Positions 1 through 11,108 of a stretch of 64,000 nt of DNA are shown in pieces. The translations under genes and the position numbers were made by a program. The notes under the pieces are model-generated. The model saw only the letters and a list, made by a program, of their open reading frames with translations, was not told the DNA's origin and did not search any database. Location of the stretch: contig CATNEN010000001.1 of NCBI GenBank assembly GCA_950097015.1, positions 27,371,001 through 27,435,000 of the forward strand. The letters run 5' to 3'. Source of the DNA: Macrostomum hystrix. Taxonomy: Eukaryota; Platyhelminthes; Macrostomidae. How positions within the stretch are numbered: position 1 is the first letter of the stretch; each line of letters opens with the position of its first letter.

Positions 1-3000
1 GCTATCCCTGGACAAATCTTGCTACCCACTCAATAATTCATGCTACCACTTTGTTATATCATGCTATCCCTGGACAAATCTTGCTACCCACTCAATAATT
101 CATGCTACCACTTTGTTATACCATGCTATCCCTGGACAAATCTTGCTACCCACTCGATAATTTATGCTACCACTTTGTTATACCATGCTATCCCTGGACA
201 AATCTTGCTACCCACTCAATAATTCATGCTACCACTTTGTTATACCATGCTATCCCTGGACAAATCTTGCTACCCACTCAATAATTCATGCTACCACTTT
301 GTTATATCATGCTATCCCTGGACAAATCTTGCTACCCACTCAATAATTCATGCTACCACTTTGTTATACCATGCTATCCCTGGACAAATCTTGCTACCCA
401 CTCAATAATTCATGCTACCACTTTGTTATACCATGCTATCCCTGGACAAATCTTGCTACCCACTCAATAATTCATGCTACCACTTTGTTATACCATGCTA
501 TCCCTGGACAAATCTTGCTACCCACTCAATAATTCATGCTACCACTTTGTTATACCATGCTATCCCTGGACAAATCTTGCTACCCACTCAATAATTCATG
601 CTACCACTTTGTTATATCATGCTATCCCTGGACAAATCTTGCTACCCACTCAATAATTTATGCTACCACTTTGTTATACCATGCTATCCCTGGACAAATC
701 TTGCTACCCACTCAATAATTTATGCTACCACTTTGTTATATCATGCTATCCCTGGACAAATCTTGCTACCCACTCAATAATTCATGCTACCACTTTGTTA
801 TACCATGCTATCCCTGGACAAATCTTGCTACCCACTCAATAATTCATGCTACCACTTTGTTATATCATGCTATCCCTGGACAAATCTTGCTACCCACTCA
901 ATAATTTATGCTACCACTTTGTTATATCATGCTATCCCTGGACAAATCTTGCTACCCACTCAATAATTCATGCTACCACTTTGTTATATCATGCTATCCC
1001 TGGACAAATCTTGCTACCCACTCGATAATTCATGCTACCACTTTGTTATACCATGCTATCCCTGGACAAATCTTGCTACCCACTCAATAATTCATGCTAC
1101 CACTTTGTTATACCATGCTATCCCTGGACAAATCTTGCTACCCACTCAATAATTCATGCTACCACTTTGTTATATCATGCTATCCCTGGACAAATCTTGC
1201 TACCCACTCAATAATTCATGCTACCACTTTGTTATATCATGCTATCCCTGGACAAATCTTGCTACCCACTCGATAATTCATGCTACCACTTTGTTATACC
1301 ATGCTATCCCTGGACAAATCTTGCTACCCACTCAATAATTCATGCTACCACTTTGTTATACCATGCTATCCCTGGACAAATCTTGCTACCCACTCAATAA
1401 TTCATGCTACCACTTTGTTATATCATGCTATCCCTGGACAAATCTTGCTACCCACTCAATAATTCATGCTACCACTTTGTTATATCATGCTATCCCTGGA
1501 CAAATCTTGCTACCCACTCAATAATTCATGCTACCACTTTGTTATATCATGCTATCCCTGGACAAATCTTGCTACCCACTCAATAATTCATGCTACCACT
1601 TTGTTATATCATGCTATCCCTGGACAAATCTTGCTACCCACTCAATAATTCATGCTACCACTTTGTTATATCATGCTATCCCTGGACAAATCTTGCTACC
1701 CACTCGATAATTCATGCTACCACTTTGTTATACCATGCTATCCCTGGACAAATCTTGCTACCCACTCAATAATTTATGCTACCACTTTGTTATATCATGC
1801 TATCCCTGGACAAATCTTGCTACCCACTCGATAATTCATGCTACCACTTTGTTATATCATGCTATCCCTGGACAAATCTTGCTACCCACTCGATAATTCA
1901 TGCTACCACTTTGTTATATCATGCTATCCCTGGACAAATCTTGCTACCCACTCAATAATTCATGCTACCACTTTGTTATACCATGCTATCCCTGGACAAA
2001 TCTTGCTACCCACTCAATAATTCATGCTACCACTTTGTTATACCATGCTATCCCTGGACAAATCTTGCTACCCACTCAATAATTCATGCTACCACTTTGT
2101 TATATCATGCTATCCCTGGACAAATCTTGCTACCCACTCAATAATTCATGCTACCACTTTGTTATACCATGCTATCCCTGGACAAATCTTGCTACCCACT
2201 CAATAATTCATGCTACCACTTTGTTATACCATGCTATCCCTGGACAAATCTTGCTACCCACTCAATAATTCATGCTACCACTTTGTTATACCATGCTATC
2301 CCTGGACAAATCTTGCTACCCACTCAATAATTCATGCTACCACTTTGTTATACCATGCTATCCCTGGACAAATCTTGCTACCCACTCAATAATTTATGCT
2401 ACCACTTTGTTATATCATGCTATCCCTGGACAAATCTTGCTACCCACTCAATAATTCATGCTACCACTTTGTTATACCATGCTATCCCTGGACAAATCTT
2501 GCTACCCACTCAATAATTCATGCTACCACTTTGTTATATCATGCTATCCCTGGACAAATCTTGCTACCCACTCAATAATTTATGCTACCACTTTGTTATA
2601 TCATGCTATCCCTGGACAAATCTTGCTACCCACTCAATAATTCATGCTACCACTTTGTTATATCATGCTATCCCTGGACAAATCTTGCTACCCACTCGAT
2701 AATTCATGCTACCACTTTGTTATACCATGCTATCCCTGGACAAATCTTGCTACCCACTCAATAATTCATGCTACCACTTTGTTATACCATGCTATCCCTG
2801 GACAAATCTTGCTACCCACTCAATAATTCATGCTACCACTTTGTTATATCATGCTATCCCTGGACAAATCTTGCTACCCACTCAATAATTCATGCTACCA
2901 CTTTGTTATATCATGCTATCCCTGGACAAATCTTGCTACCCACTCGATAATTCATGCTACCACTTTGTTATACCATGCTATCCCTGGACAAATCTTGCTA

Positions 3001-6000
3001 CCCACTCAATAATTCATGCTACCACTTTGTTATACCATGCTATCCCTGGACAAATCTTGCTACCCACTCAATAATTCATGCTACCACTTTGTTATATCAT
3101 GCTATCCCTGGACAAATCTTGCTACCCACTCAATAATTCATGCTACCACTTTGTTATATCATGCTATCCCTGGACAAATCTTGCTACCCACTCAATAATT
3201 CATGCTACCACTTTGTTATATCATGCTATCCCTGGACAAATCTTGCTACCCACTCAATAATTCATGCTACCACTTTGTTATATCATGCTATCCCTGGACA
3301 AATCTTGCTACCCACTCGATAATTCATGCTACCACTTTGTTATACCATGCTATCCCTGGACAAATCTTGCTACCCACTCAATAATTTATGCTACCACTTT
3401 GTTATATCATGCTATCCCTGGACAAATCTTGCTACCCACTCGATAATTCATGCTACCACTTTGTTATATCATGCTATCCCTGGACAAATCTTGCTACCCA
3501 CTCGATAATTCATGCTACCACTTTGTTATATCATGCTATCCCTGGACAAATCTTGCTACCCACTCAATAATTCATGCTACCACTTTGTTATACCATGCTA
3601 TCCCTGGACAAATCTTGCTACCCACTCAATAATTCATGCTACCACTTTGTTATACCATGCTATCCCTGGACAAATCTTGCTACCCACTCAATAATTCATG
3701 CTACCACTTTGTTATATCATGCTATCCCTGGACAAATCTTGCTACCCACTCGATAATTCATGCTACCACTTTGTTATACCATGCTATCCCTGGACAAATC
3801 TTGCTACCCACTCAATAATTTATGCTACCACTTTGTTATATCATGCTATCCCTGGACAAATCTTGCTACCCACTCGATAATTCATGCTACCACTTTGTTA
3901 TATCATGCTATCCCTGGACAAATCTTGCTACCCACTCAATAATTTATGCTACCACTTTGTTATATCATGCTATCCCTGGACAAATCTTGCTACCCACTCA
4001 ATAATTCATGCTACCACTTTGTTATACCATGCTATCCCTGGACAAATCTTGCTACCCACTCAATAATTCATGCTACCACTTTGTTATACCATGCTATCCC
4101 TGGACAAATCTTGCTACCCACTCAATAATTCATGCTACCACTTTGTTATACCATGCTATCCCTGGACAAATCTTGCTACCCACTCAATAATTCATGCTAC
4201 CACTTTGTTATACCATGCTATCCCTGGACAAATCTTGCTACCCACTCAATAATTCATGCTACCACTTTGTTATATCATGCTATCCCTGGACAAATCTTGC
4301 TACCCACTCAATAATTCATGCTACCACTTTGTTATACCATGCTATCCCTGGACAAATCTTGCTACCCACTCAATAATTCATGCTACCACTTTGTTATACC
4401 ATGCTATCCCTGGACAAATCTTGCTACCCACTCAATAATTCATGCTACCACTTTGTTATACCATGCTATCCCTGGACAAATCTTGCTACCCACTCAATAA
4501 TTCATGCTACCACTTTGTTATACCATGCTATCCCTGGACAAATCTTGCTACCCACTCAATAATTTATGCTACCACTTTGTTATATCATGCTATCCCTGGA
4601 CAAATCTTGCTACCCACTCAATAATTCATGCTACCACTTTGTTATACCATGCTATCCCTGGACAAATCTTGCTACCCACTCAATAATTCATGCTACCACT
4701 TTGTTATATCATGCTATCCCTGGACAAATCTTGCTACCCACTCAATAATTTATGCTACCACTTTGTTATATCATGCTATCCCTGGACAAATCTTGCTACC
4801 CACTCAATAATTCATGCTACCACTTTGTTATACCATGCTATCCCTGGACAAATCTTGCTACCCACTCAATAATTCATGCTACCACTTTGTTATACCATGC
4901 TATCCCTGGACAAATCTTGCTACCCACTCAATAATTCATGCTACCACTTTGTTATATCATGCTATCCCTGGACAAATCTTGCTACCCACTCAATAATTCA
5001 TGCTACCACTTTGTTATACCATGCTATCCCTGGACAAATCTTGCTACCCACTCAATAATTCATGCTACCACTTTGTTATATCATGCTATCCCTGGACAAA
5101 TCTTGCTACCCACTCAATAATTCATGCTACCACTTTGTTATATCATGCTATCCCTGGACAAATCTTGCTACCCACTCAATAATTCATGCTACCACTTTGT
5201 TATATCATGCTATCCCTGGACAAATCTTGCTACCCACTCAATAATTCATGCTACCACTTTGTTATATCATGCTATCCCTGGACAAATCTTGCTACCCACT
5301 CGATAATTCATGCTACCACTTTGTTATACCATGCTATCCCTGGACAAATCTTGCTACCCACTCAATAATTTATGCTACCACTTTGTTATATCATGCTATC
5401 CCTGGACAAATCTTGCTACCCACTCGATAATTCATGCTACCACTTTGTTATATCATGCTATCCCTGGACAAATCTTGCTACCCACTCGATAATTCATGCT
5501 ACCACTTTGTTATATCATGCTATCCCTGGACAAATCTTGCTACCCACTCAATAATTCATGCTACCACTTTGTTATACCATGCTATCCCTGGACAAATCTT
5601 GCTACCCACTCAATAATTCATGCTACCACTTTGTTATACCATGCTATCCCTGGACAAATCTTGCTACCCACTCAATAATTTATGCTACCACTTTGTTATA
5701 CCATGCTATCCCTGGACAAATCTTGCTACCCACTCGATAATTTATGCTACCACTTTGTTATACCATGCTATCCCTGGACAAATCTTGCTACCCACTCAAT
5801 AATTTATTCTACCACTTTGTTATACCATGCTATCCCTGGACAAATCTTGCTACCCACTCAATAATTCATGCTACCACTTTGTTATATCATGCTATCCCTG
5901 GACAAATCTTGCTACCCACTCAATAATTCATGCTACCACTTTGTTATATCATGCTATCCCTGGACAAATCTTGCTACCCACTCAATAATTTATGCTACCA
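1..6000. repeat. 62-bp satellite array, about 97 copies
   Basis: Tandem head-to-tail copies of a 62-bp unit that starts GCTATCCCTGGACAAATC and ends TTTGTTATACCAT. Copies differ only at a few fixed positions (C/T in the ATACC/ATATC step, A/G in CTCAATAA/CTCGATAA, C/T in ATTCATG/ATTTATG). The array enters from the left edge, so its true length is unknown. The 60-residue open frames recurring every 62 bp are by-products of the unit and overlap each other out of phase, so they are not genes. Confidence 0.98.
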
Positions 6001-6835
6001 ACTTAATATATGCTTTACCTACGATAATTCAGGCTACCCGGTTGATAATTCATACATTTCCCACGTTAATTTATACTTTCACTCGTTAATACATGCTACC
6101 CCTCAATAATTCATTCTACCCTCTCTACAAATCATGCAATTTTGTCGATAATTCATGCTTCTCATCGATAACTCATGCTTCGCCCTAAATAATTCGTGCT
6201 TTTCCCTCGCTAAATCATGCTTCTTCTGCATAATTGATAGTTTTCCTTCCGTTAATTCATGTTTTCATCTCGATAATTTATACCTAACCTCAATTACTTA
6301 TTATACCAATCAATAAAGAATATTACCCCTCGATAATTGATGCTTCCCACATGAAAATGCATGCTTTTCCCTTGAAAAATTATACAAGCCAATTGATTAT
6401 TCATGCTTCTCATCGATAATTTGTGCTAACCCATCGATAATTCATGCTGCCACTTCGAAAAGTCATGCTTTCCCCTCGATAATTCATACTTTTTCCTCGT
6501 TATTTCATGCTTCCCTAGACAATTAATGCTTTTCCATAGATAATAAATGTTTCCTTTGTGATACTTAATGTTTTCTTCTTGATAATTATTGTTTCCTACC
6601 GGATAATTCATGCTCCCAGATCGATTAATAATGGTATCCCCTGGAAACATCATGCTACTCCCTGGAAATCCCATGCTATACCCCGGAAGTCTCTTGCCTT
6701 TTTCTGGAAATCTCATGCTTTTTCCTGGAAATCTCATGCTTTTTCCTGGAAATCTCATGCTATTCCCTGAATATGCCATGCTATACCCTGGAAATGTCAT
6801 GCTTTCCCTTAGAAATGCCTTCTAACGGAAATATA
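6001..6835. repeat. Decayed edge of the satellite
   Basis: Degenerate short units sharing the motif ATAATTCATGCT with the 62-bp satellite, at irregular 25-35 bp spacing up to about 6620. They are followed by about eight better-preserved 21-22 bp units of the type CCTGGAAATCTCATGCTTTT (6640-6810). The GGAAATC..CATGCT core resembles the satellite's GGACAAATC..GCTA step, so these look like older relatives of the main array. Open frames here on both strands are repeat artefacts. Confidence 0.75.
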
Positions 6836-7759
6836 ATGCTTTTCTTTATAATCCACATGCCATTCACCTCATACCAGATGCTGTCCATGGATATAACTTT
6901 ATTGAGCTATATTATTTACTTTCATGTTTTGTTATGTTGAAATCTTCTGCTCTCAAAATATCGAGCAAATAGAGCTAGCTGCTATGCTCGAAAACGCATA
7001 ATTAAAAAATAATGCGGCTGTTATATCATGATATCTCATATCTCATTTTATATATCATAAAATATTTTCTCCTAGATTCCAATTTAATAACGATTGCCGC
7101 ATACAAACAAAAAAACAGATCTTAGAGATTTAGTATGGGGGGGGGAGGACGAAGGAGGATAGGAAGGATTCTGGGTTTTGTAAATTTCGTCCATAGCTTT
7201 GAGGTCTTCCTACTTCTAATATCATTCACAGCGTATCCAAGCCTAGAGAAGTGTTGCATGCTCAGAACTTTCTTCTAATGTTTTGCATTTGAGTACATTC
7301 GGTCACGTAGTGAGAGATGTCGTTACCTGATCTTTCTTACGGAGCCTACACGAGTCTTGAATATACTTATTTGGTATGAATTTGCTTTTCAGTTTTATCA
7401 TGGTTTCTAAGAACTTTTTGTTCCGGAAGACGCTAGGGAAGTATTTGTTCATTTCTGGTCTGTAATTTTTTCGATAGATTAGTGATTAAGGGTAGTGTTT
7501 TATGCGGCGTTGGTCTGCTAGTTTTTTCATTAGTTCGCTTTCTTCTTCGTTAATTCAGAAAAATCTGCTTAATAAAAATAAGCTGAAACGGCTGCTCAAA
7601 TTTGTGCCATAAAAGGCCTTCATGCGCCTAAAATAAGGCGGTCTATATCATGCCATCGTATCATATAGCATTTGCGTATAGCATATAGCATAGCATAGCA
7701 TAGCATTTGCGAACCTGGCGCTCGAACCGTTGCTATCATGCTCCCTCAGGTCGCTGATC
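6836..7759. other. No gene seen
   Basis: AT-rich unique sequence with a short G run at 7137-7146 and a small ATAGCATAGCAT run near 7680-7700. No coding frame or RNA gene could be supported. Confidence 0.5.
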
Positions 7760-8128
7760 TCACGACGAAACAGCAGCGCGTCTCGACGTCGCTCTGGTCT
7801 GCAATTCAAATTCGTGGACAAACTCCAGGTGCGTGACTGACGCTGTGAACTCCAGAGCAGTCCCGTCTGTCAGCTCGCCTGCTTCCAACGCGGCAGTTGC
7901 AGTGGATTCTGTCGCTTCCAACAGCTGCGACTCCTTGTCCGTGCTGGCAGCAGACTGCAGAGTGAACTCAGGTGGCAGCTGGTTCTCATCCAGTCGATAG
8001 AGCTTGTGCAGGAGGTCTGCAGCAGCGTGCTTGCCCTGAGCCATCATGGCCCTCTCCAGTGCCACCAGGTCAGACTGCTGAACTCTGAATGGCAACTGAC
8101 GACTTCCGTATCGGTGGCCCAGGATGCC
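7760..8128 (-). pseudogene. Exon fragment resembling NACHT/WD-repeat proteins
   Basis: On the minus strand a pyrimidine-containing acceptor (CTTTCAG) at about 8131-8129 is followed by an open frame beginning [14 protein letters not shown], later reaching [14 protein letters not shown]. The pairing of G-x-R/K-Y-G-x-R-x-L-P with W/L-Y-R-L-D-E-N-x-x-P-P is the signature I know from the region ahead of the NACHT ATPase in NWD1/NPHP3-like STAND proteins. The segment after it (about 60 residues, acidic, rich in A/T/E) is not recognisable. No P-loop or WD repeats are found downstream on the minus strand, where the sequence turns into satellite-related DNA. It is therefore either a lone exon of a very large gene or a gene fragment. 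The family assignment rests on two short motifs. Confidence 0.45.
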
Positions 8129-8672
8129 CTGAAAGATTTTTTGTTCTGTTACGATTCTATTACATTGTCTTGCCAGTACAAATTAGTAAATACCTTGTAG
8201 CCAGGAAAAGCCTGTTATACGTGTATTATGGTTAAGGTTTTCTTCATGTTCTTACCATAAAAATGGGCCTACTGACATTCGCTGACAGTGCTGAAGTTCC
8301 GAATAACAGATTTCTGCATAACAGATGTCCTATATATATGGATTGCTTTTATGTGAGTGGATACTGGCGGGTTCTATATGATGGATTTGCAGATTTTATA
8401 CTGCAAAATATCCTGCTTCCAGTTGCTTTGGTGTGGTGTGACTTTCGAGACAGTCAACCATAAGCCAGCCAGGTGGCAATACTTAGTTCTACTGTAAGTA
8501 TTGAATATCGACCTCACAAGAAGGTTCATCAATTTTGATTCGTTGCGCAGAGCATAAAAACTGTTGTCCTCGGCTTTTGAGTCTGAGGTGCTTTTTTATT
8601 TTTGACGGCAGCAATGCTTGCGCAGGCCTCAATAGCAACTATCTGCTGACAGCCCAAAGAGTCAGTCAAGCG
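8129..8672. other. No complete gene seen
   Basis: Unique sequence between the NACHT-type exon and the WSC fragment. A GCAG acceptor near 8610-8614 may open the WSC exon. The open frame at 8263-8463 has no recognisable features. Confidence 0.4.
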
Positions 8673-9034
8673 TCGTACATTGGCTGCTTCGTTGACAACA
8701 CTGCTTTCAAGCAGGACCTCAACGGAATGAGAAACGTGACCGAGCTTGGCAACATCTTCTCTGGCATCGGGGGCTACACGTCTGTTGGCATGACGCGGAG
8801 CCTCTGCGCCGATCTGTGCTCAATGGGCGGCTTCCCCTACATGGGGCTGCAGTTCGGTCAGGAGTGCTTCGGCGGCCGGACCTACGGCTCGCAGGGAGCT
8901 GCCAGCGAGGACGACAGCAGCACGGCGATACGGCGCAGAATTGCCGCAATAATGATCGCAACTCTGTGTACGCACTCACCTATCCAGGTAAATCCTGTCT
9001 TCCTCTCACAGCTGTGTTCGCACTCACCTATCCA
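8673..9034 (+). pseudogene. Broken WSC-domain exon
   Basis: Translation from 8673 gives SYIGCFVDN, then DLNG, then MTRSLCADLCSMGGFPYMGL and QFGQECFGG. This is the order of a WSC (cell-wall/carbohydrate-binding) domain. The domain's C-terminal part (GDTAQNCRNNDRNSVYAL) continues in another frame, so there is a frameshift at about 8900-8930. Several expected cysteines are replaced: CFCG reads CFGG, and the C-S-G cysteine is lost. The exon ends at TATCCAG before GTAAAT (donor at 8988), and about 35 bp including this donor is duplicated, giving a second donor at 9035. Signs of decay outweigh those of function. The domain call is firm; whether any transcript is made is unknown. Confidence 0.65.
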
Positions 9035-9265
9035 GGTAAATCCTGCCTTCCTCTCACTATAAACTAAAAAACGAAAAACACTCAAGTGCTGAAGGTCTTT
9101 TCCTGACTGGCTTCAATAAAAGGCGACGTCAAACTCAGGGGACCAAATATGGCCACAACGGCATGCCTTGATGGTGTTCCACTGCATGTGCTAACCGACT
9201 AATTGAAGACAAAAAACGTGTTCCAAAATTTCATCTTAGAGTTATCATAGGGATCTTGGTACACA

Positions 9266-9271
9266 TTTATT
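9266..9271 (-). terminator. Poly(A) signal for the ErbB-like gene
   Basis: AATAAA on the minus strand, 104 bp beyond the stop codon at 9375. Its spacing supports a complete gene ending here. Confidence 0.6.
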
Positions 9272-9374
9272 AACTCAAATTGAGTCTCATTGCAATGAAG
9301 CACTGATTTGTTCTAAACGAAACTTCTCAGTTCACACACTGATCACGCCCTGGACCGTTGCAGCCTTCATCGCA

Positions 9375-11108
9375 TTAGCCGATTAGCTGTGGCACAGGCA
9401 GTTCACAATTCCCATTTACTTCAATCCTGCCCGACTCCGCACAGGTGGCATAGCAGCGGCCGTTCACTTTGAAGTTCCGACACGCCACGCACATGTCTGG
9501 GCCGGGTCCCCAGCATTCGTCCTGGCACTGAGCATCGCAGGTAGCGTTCCGGCAAATCTCACTGCTGTCATCAAAGCTCAGTTTTTGTATTTTAATTTTA
9601 AGTTCTTTAGTGACTTTCTGGATTTCTCGGATTCGATTGCTTGGATACCAGGCTCTGCAAAGATCACTAATATGCATAAGCACAAGGTCAGGAGTATATT
9701 CCAAGCTAGCTAGTCCGAGGTATCTCGTCTTGAGCGACATAAGAAATAAGGAATTAGTGACACGTTTGATATTACGAAGAAATCGGAGATTTATTGTTAA
9801 GTTTTGAGATCTCGCAATTACTAAATTTCCGTAAAAGTACTCTAAATTCTCAAATGCTCTAAAGTTATCTGAGCTACTTAAAATATCAGCAGACACGTGT
9901 AGAGAAGAATAGGCCCTCCAAATCGAACACTGCTCAGTCCTCAATGAGTATGCTAAATTGCCTGACATTATATAGGACACATTGCACGATTTACAGGGCT
10001 TAGAGCTAATTTTGTCAATGCACTTTGTGCAAACTCCTTCGATAGGGACTTCTGCTGATGGACACTCGATTAAACAGCGCCTGCCGTCAGAGCTAATAAA
10101 AAAGGGCAGTGAGCACTTCTCTACGCAGATGTTGCCGATCTGTCGCCAAACAGTCACGCCAGTGCCATTACCACTAGCGGTACTAGTATTCGACGGACAG
10201 GATTTTCTACAGACACCATTGAACAATACTCCTCTCCGACAGGCGAAGCACTCGTTGGGCCGGTTTGAGCAACCGCCAAGGCAGTCGTCGTCGCAGCAGT
10301 CTTCTTGGCCAGTGTTCGGGTTATGGAAGCATAGGTTCGTAGTGTTACACTTGCGCTTACGACACAGATGATTACTTTGGCAGCCATCGACACCGTCGGA
10401 CCAGCATTTTTGGCCATAAATTGGAGTTTGAGTACAATTAGCGTGACAGGAAATCTGACGACTGCAGGTACGCCTATCAATCACACCCGAGCTCGAGCTT
10501 CTCTGAAGAACTTGGCCTTGTTCAGTAATAACTGAAAACACTTCATCAAAAAAGCGCTGGCCTGGTTCTTGAAGCAGGCTTGTCCAGTTGATGCTGTAGA
10601 ACAGGTAGCAGTACAAGCTAGACTGCATTTGCCCACCTAGACGAACATTCATCCTTGTGATAGCAGTCAACTTGGGCAATTCCAGCTTGCTCATGTTCGG
10701 CGACATTACAAATGTGTACCTATCAAATTTTTCAAAAGCGAAATCTCGGATGGCGCGTAAGTTGCGGAAGGTGACGCGCTCAAGGTTGACGTGGTCGATC
10801 CATATTTTTCCACTGATCTCCACAATGGAGTCAAGAAAGTCAGTTTGCATGCCTCGAATTGCATCGTCCAGCGGTTCGTACGTTGATTGGTTAATACCTA
10901 TATTGCTCAGTCTTACATCGCCGAAAACATACTGGCAGCCAGCTACATAAGCCGCCAAGTCCGCCTGCAAGCGACTAACATTTCTGTGGGTCTCATAGCC
11001 GTCGCTGGAGATTTCTAAGGTTTTGCAGATCCGGATGCCAGAAGCAACATCGTCGTGTAACAACGGAAGCAAAAGAAGCAACCGAAAAACAAGCTGCAGG
11101 AAATTCAT
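9375..11108 (-). CDS. Secreted EGFR/ErbB-like ectodomain protein, no kinase
   Basis: 577 residues in one exon. Residues 1-23 form a signal peptide (FRLLLLLPLL core). Residues 27-175 match a receptor L domain (L1) with beta-helix-like steps such as SIVEISGKIWID. Residues 215-385 form a furin-like cysteine-rich region (CWSDGVDGCQ, CCDDDCLGGC, CFACRRG). Residues 394-505 are a second L domain. Residues 519-572 begin a second cysteine-rich region (ECWGPGPDMCVACRNF), which matches the start of EGFR domain IV. The protein then stops at residue 577, before the rest of domain IV, any membrane span or a kinase. Many N-x-S/T sites are present. The stop is followed by AATAAA after 104 bp. The order L1-CR-L2-CR is ErbB/insulin-receptor type, and the CWGPGP step favours ErbB. 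A soluble ligand-binding or decoy protein is inferred. A processed, truncated retrocopy is an alternative, but the frame is fully intact over 1.7 kb. Confidence 0.85.
   Translation of the reverse strand: MNFLQLVFRLLLLLPLLHDDVASGIRICKTLEISSDGYETHRNVSRLQADLAAYVAGCQYVFGDVRLSNIGINQSTYEPLDDAIRGMQTDFLDSIVEISGKIWIDHVNLERVTFRNLRAIRDFAFEKFDRYTFVMSPNMSKLELPKLTAITRMNVRLGGQMQSSLYCYLFYSINWTSLLQEPGQRFFDEVFSVITEQGQVLQRSSSSGVIDRRTCSRQISCHANCTQTPIYGQKCWSDGVDGCQSNHLCRKRKCNTTNLCFHNPNTGQEDCCDDDCLGGCSNRPNECFACRRGVLFNGVCRKSCPSNTSTASGNGTGVTVWRQIGNICVEKCSLPFFISSDGRRCLIECPSAEVPIEGVCTKCIDKISSKPCKSCNVSYIMSGNLAYSLRTEQCSIWRAYSSLHVSADILSSSDNFRAFENLEYFYGNLVIARSQNLTINLRFLRNIKRVTNSLFLMSLKTRYLGLASLEYTPDLVLMHISDLCRAWYPSNRIREIQKVTKELKIKIQKLSFDDSSEICRNATCDAQCQDECWGPGPDMCVACRNFKVNGRCYATCAESGRIEVNGNCELPVPQLIG

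Noticed and set aside
40-6089. About 95 overlapping 60-residue open frames starting MLPLCY
   Set aside because: They recur every 62 bp, overlap each other out of phase and simply translate the satellite unit. There is no selection signal or gene context.
9375-9420. Possible splice from the ErbB-like frame into downstream exons
   Set aside because: No convincing donor near the stop, and a poly(A) signal follows at 104 bp. The downstream WSC fragment is on the opposite strand.
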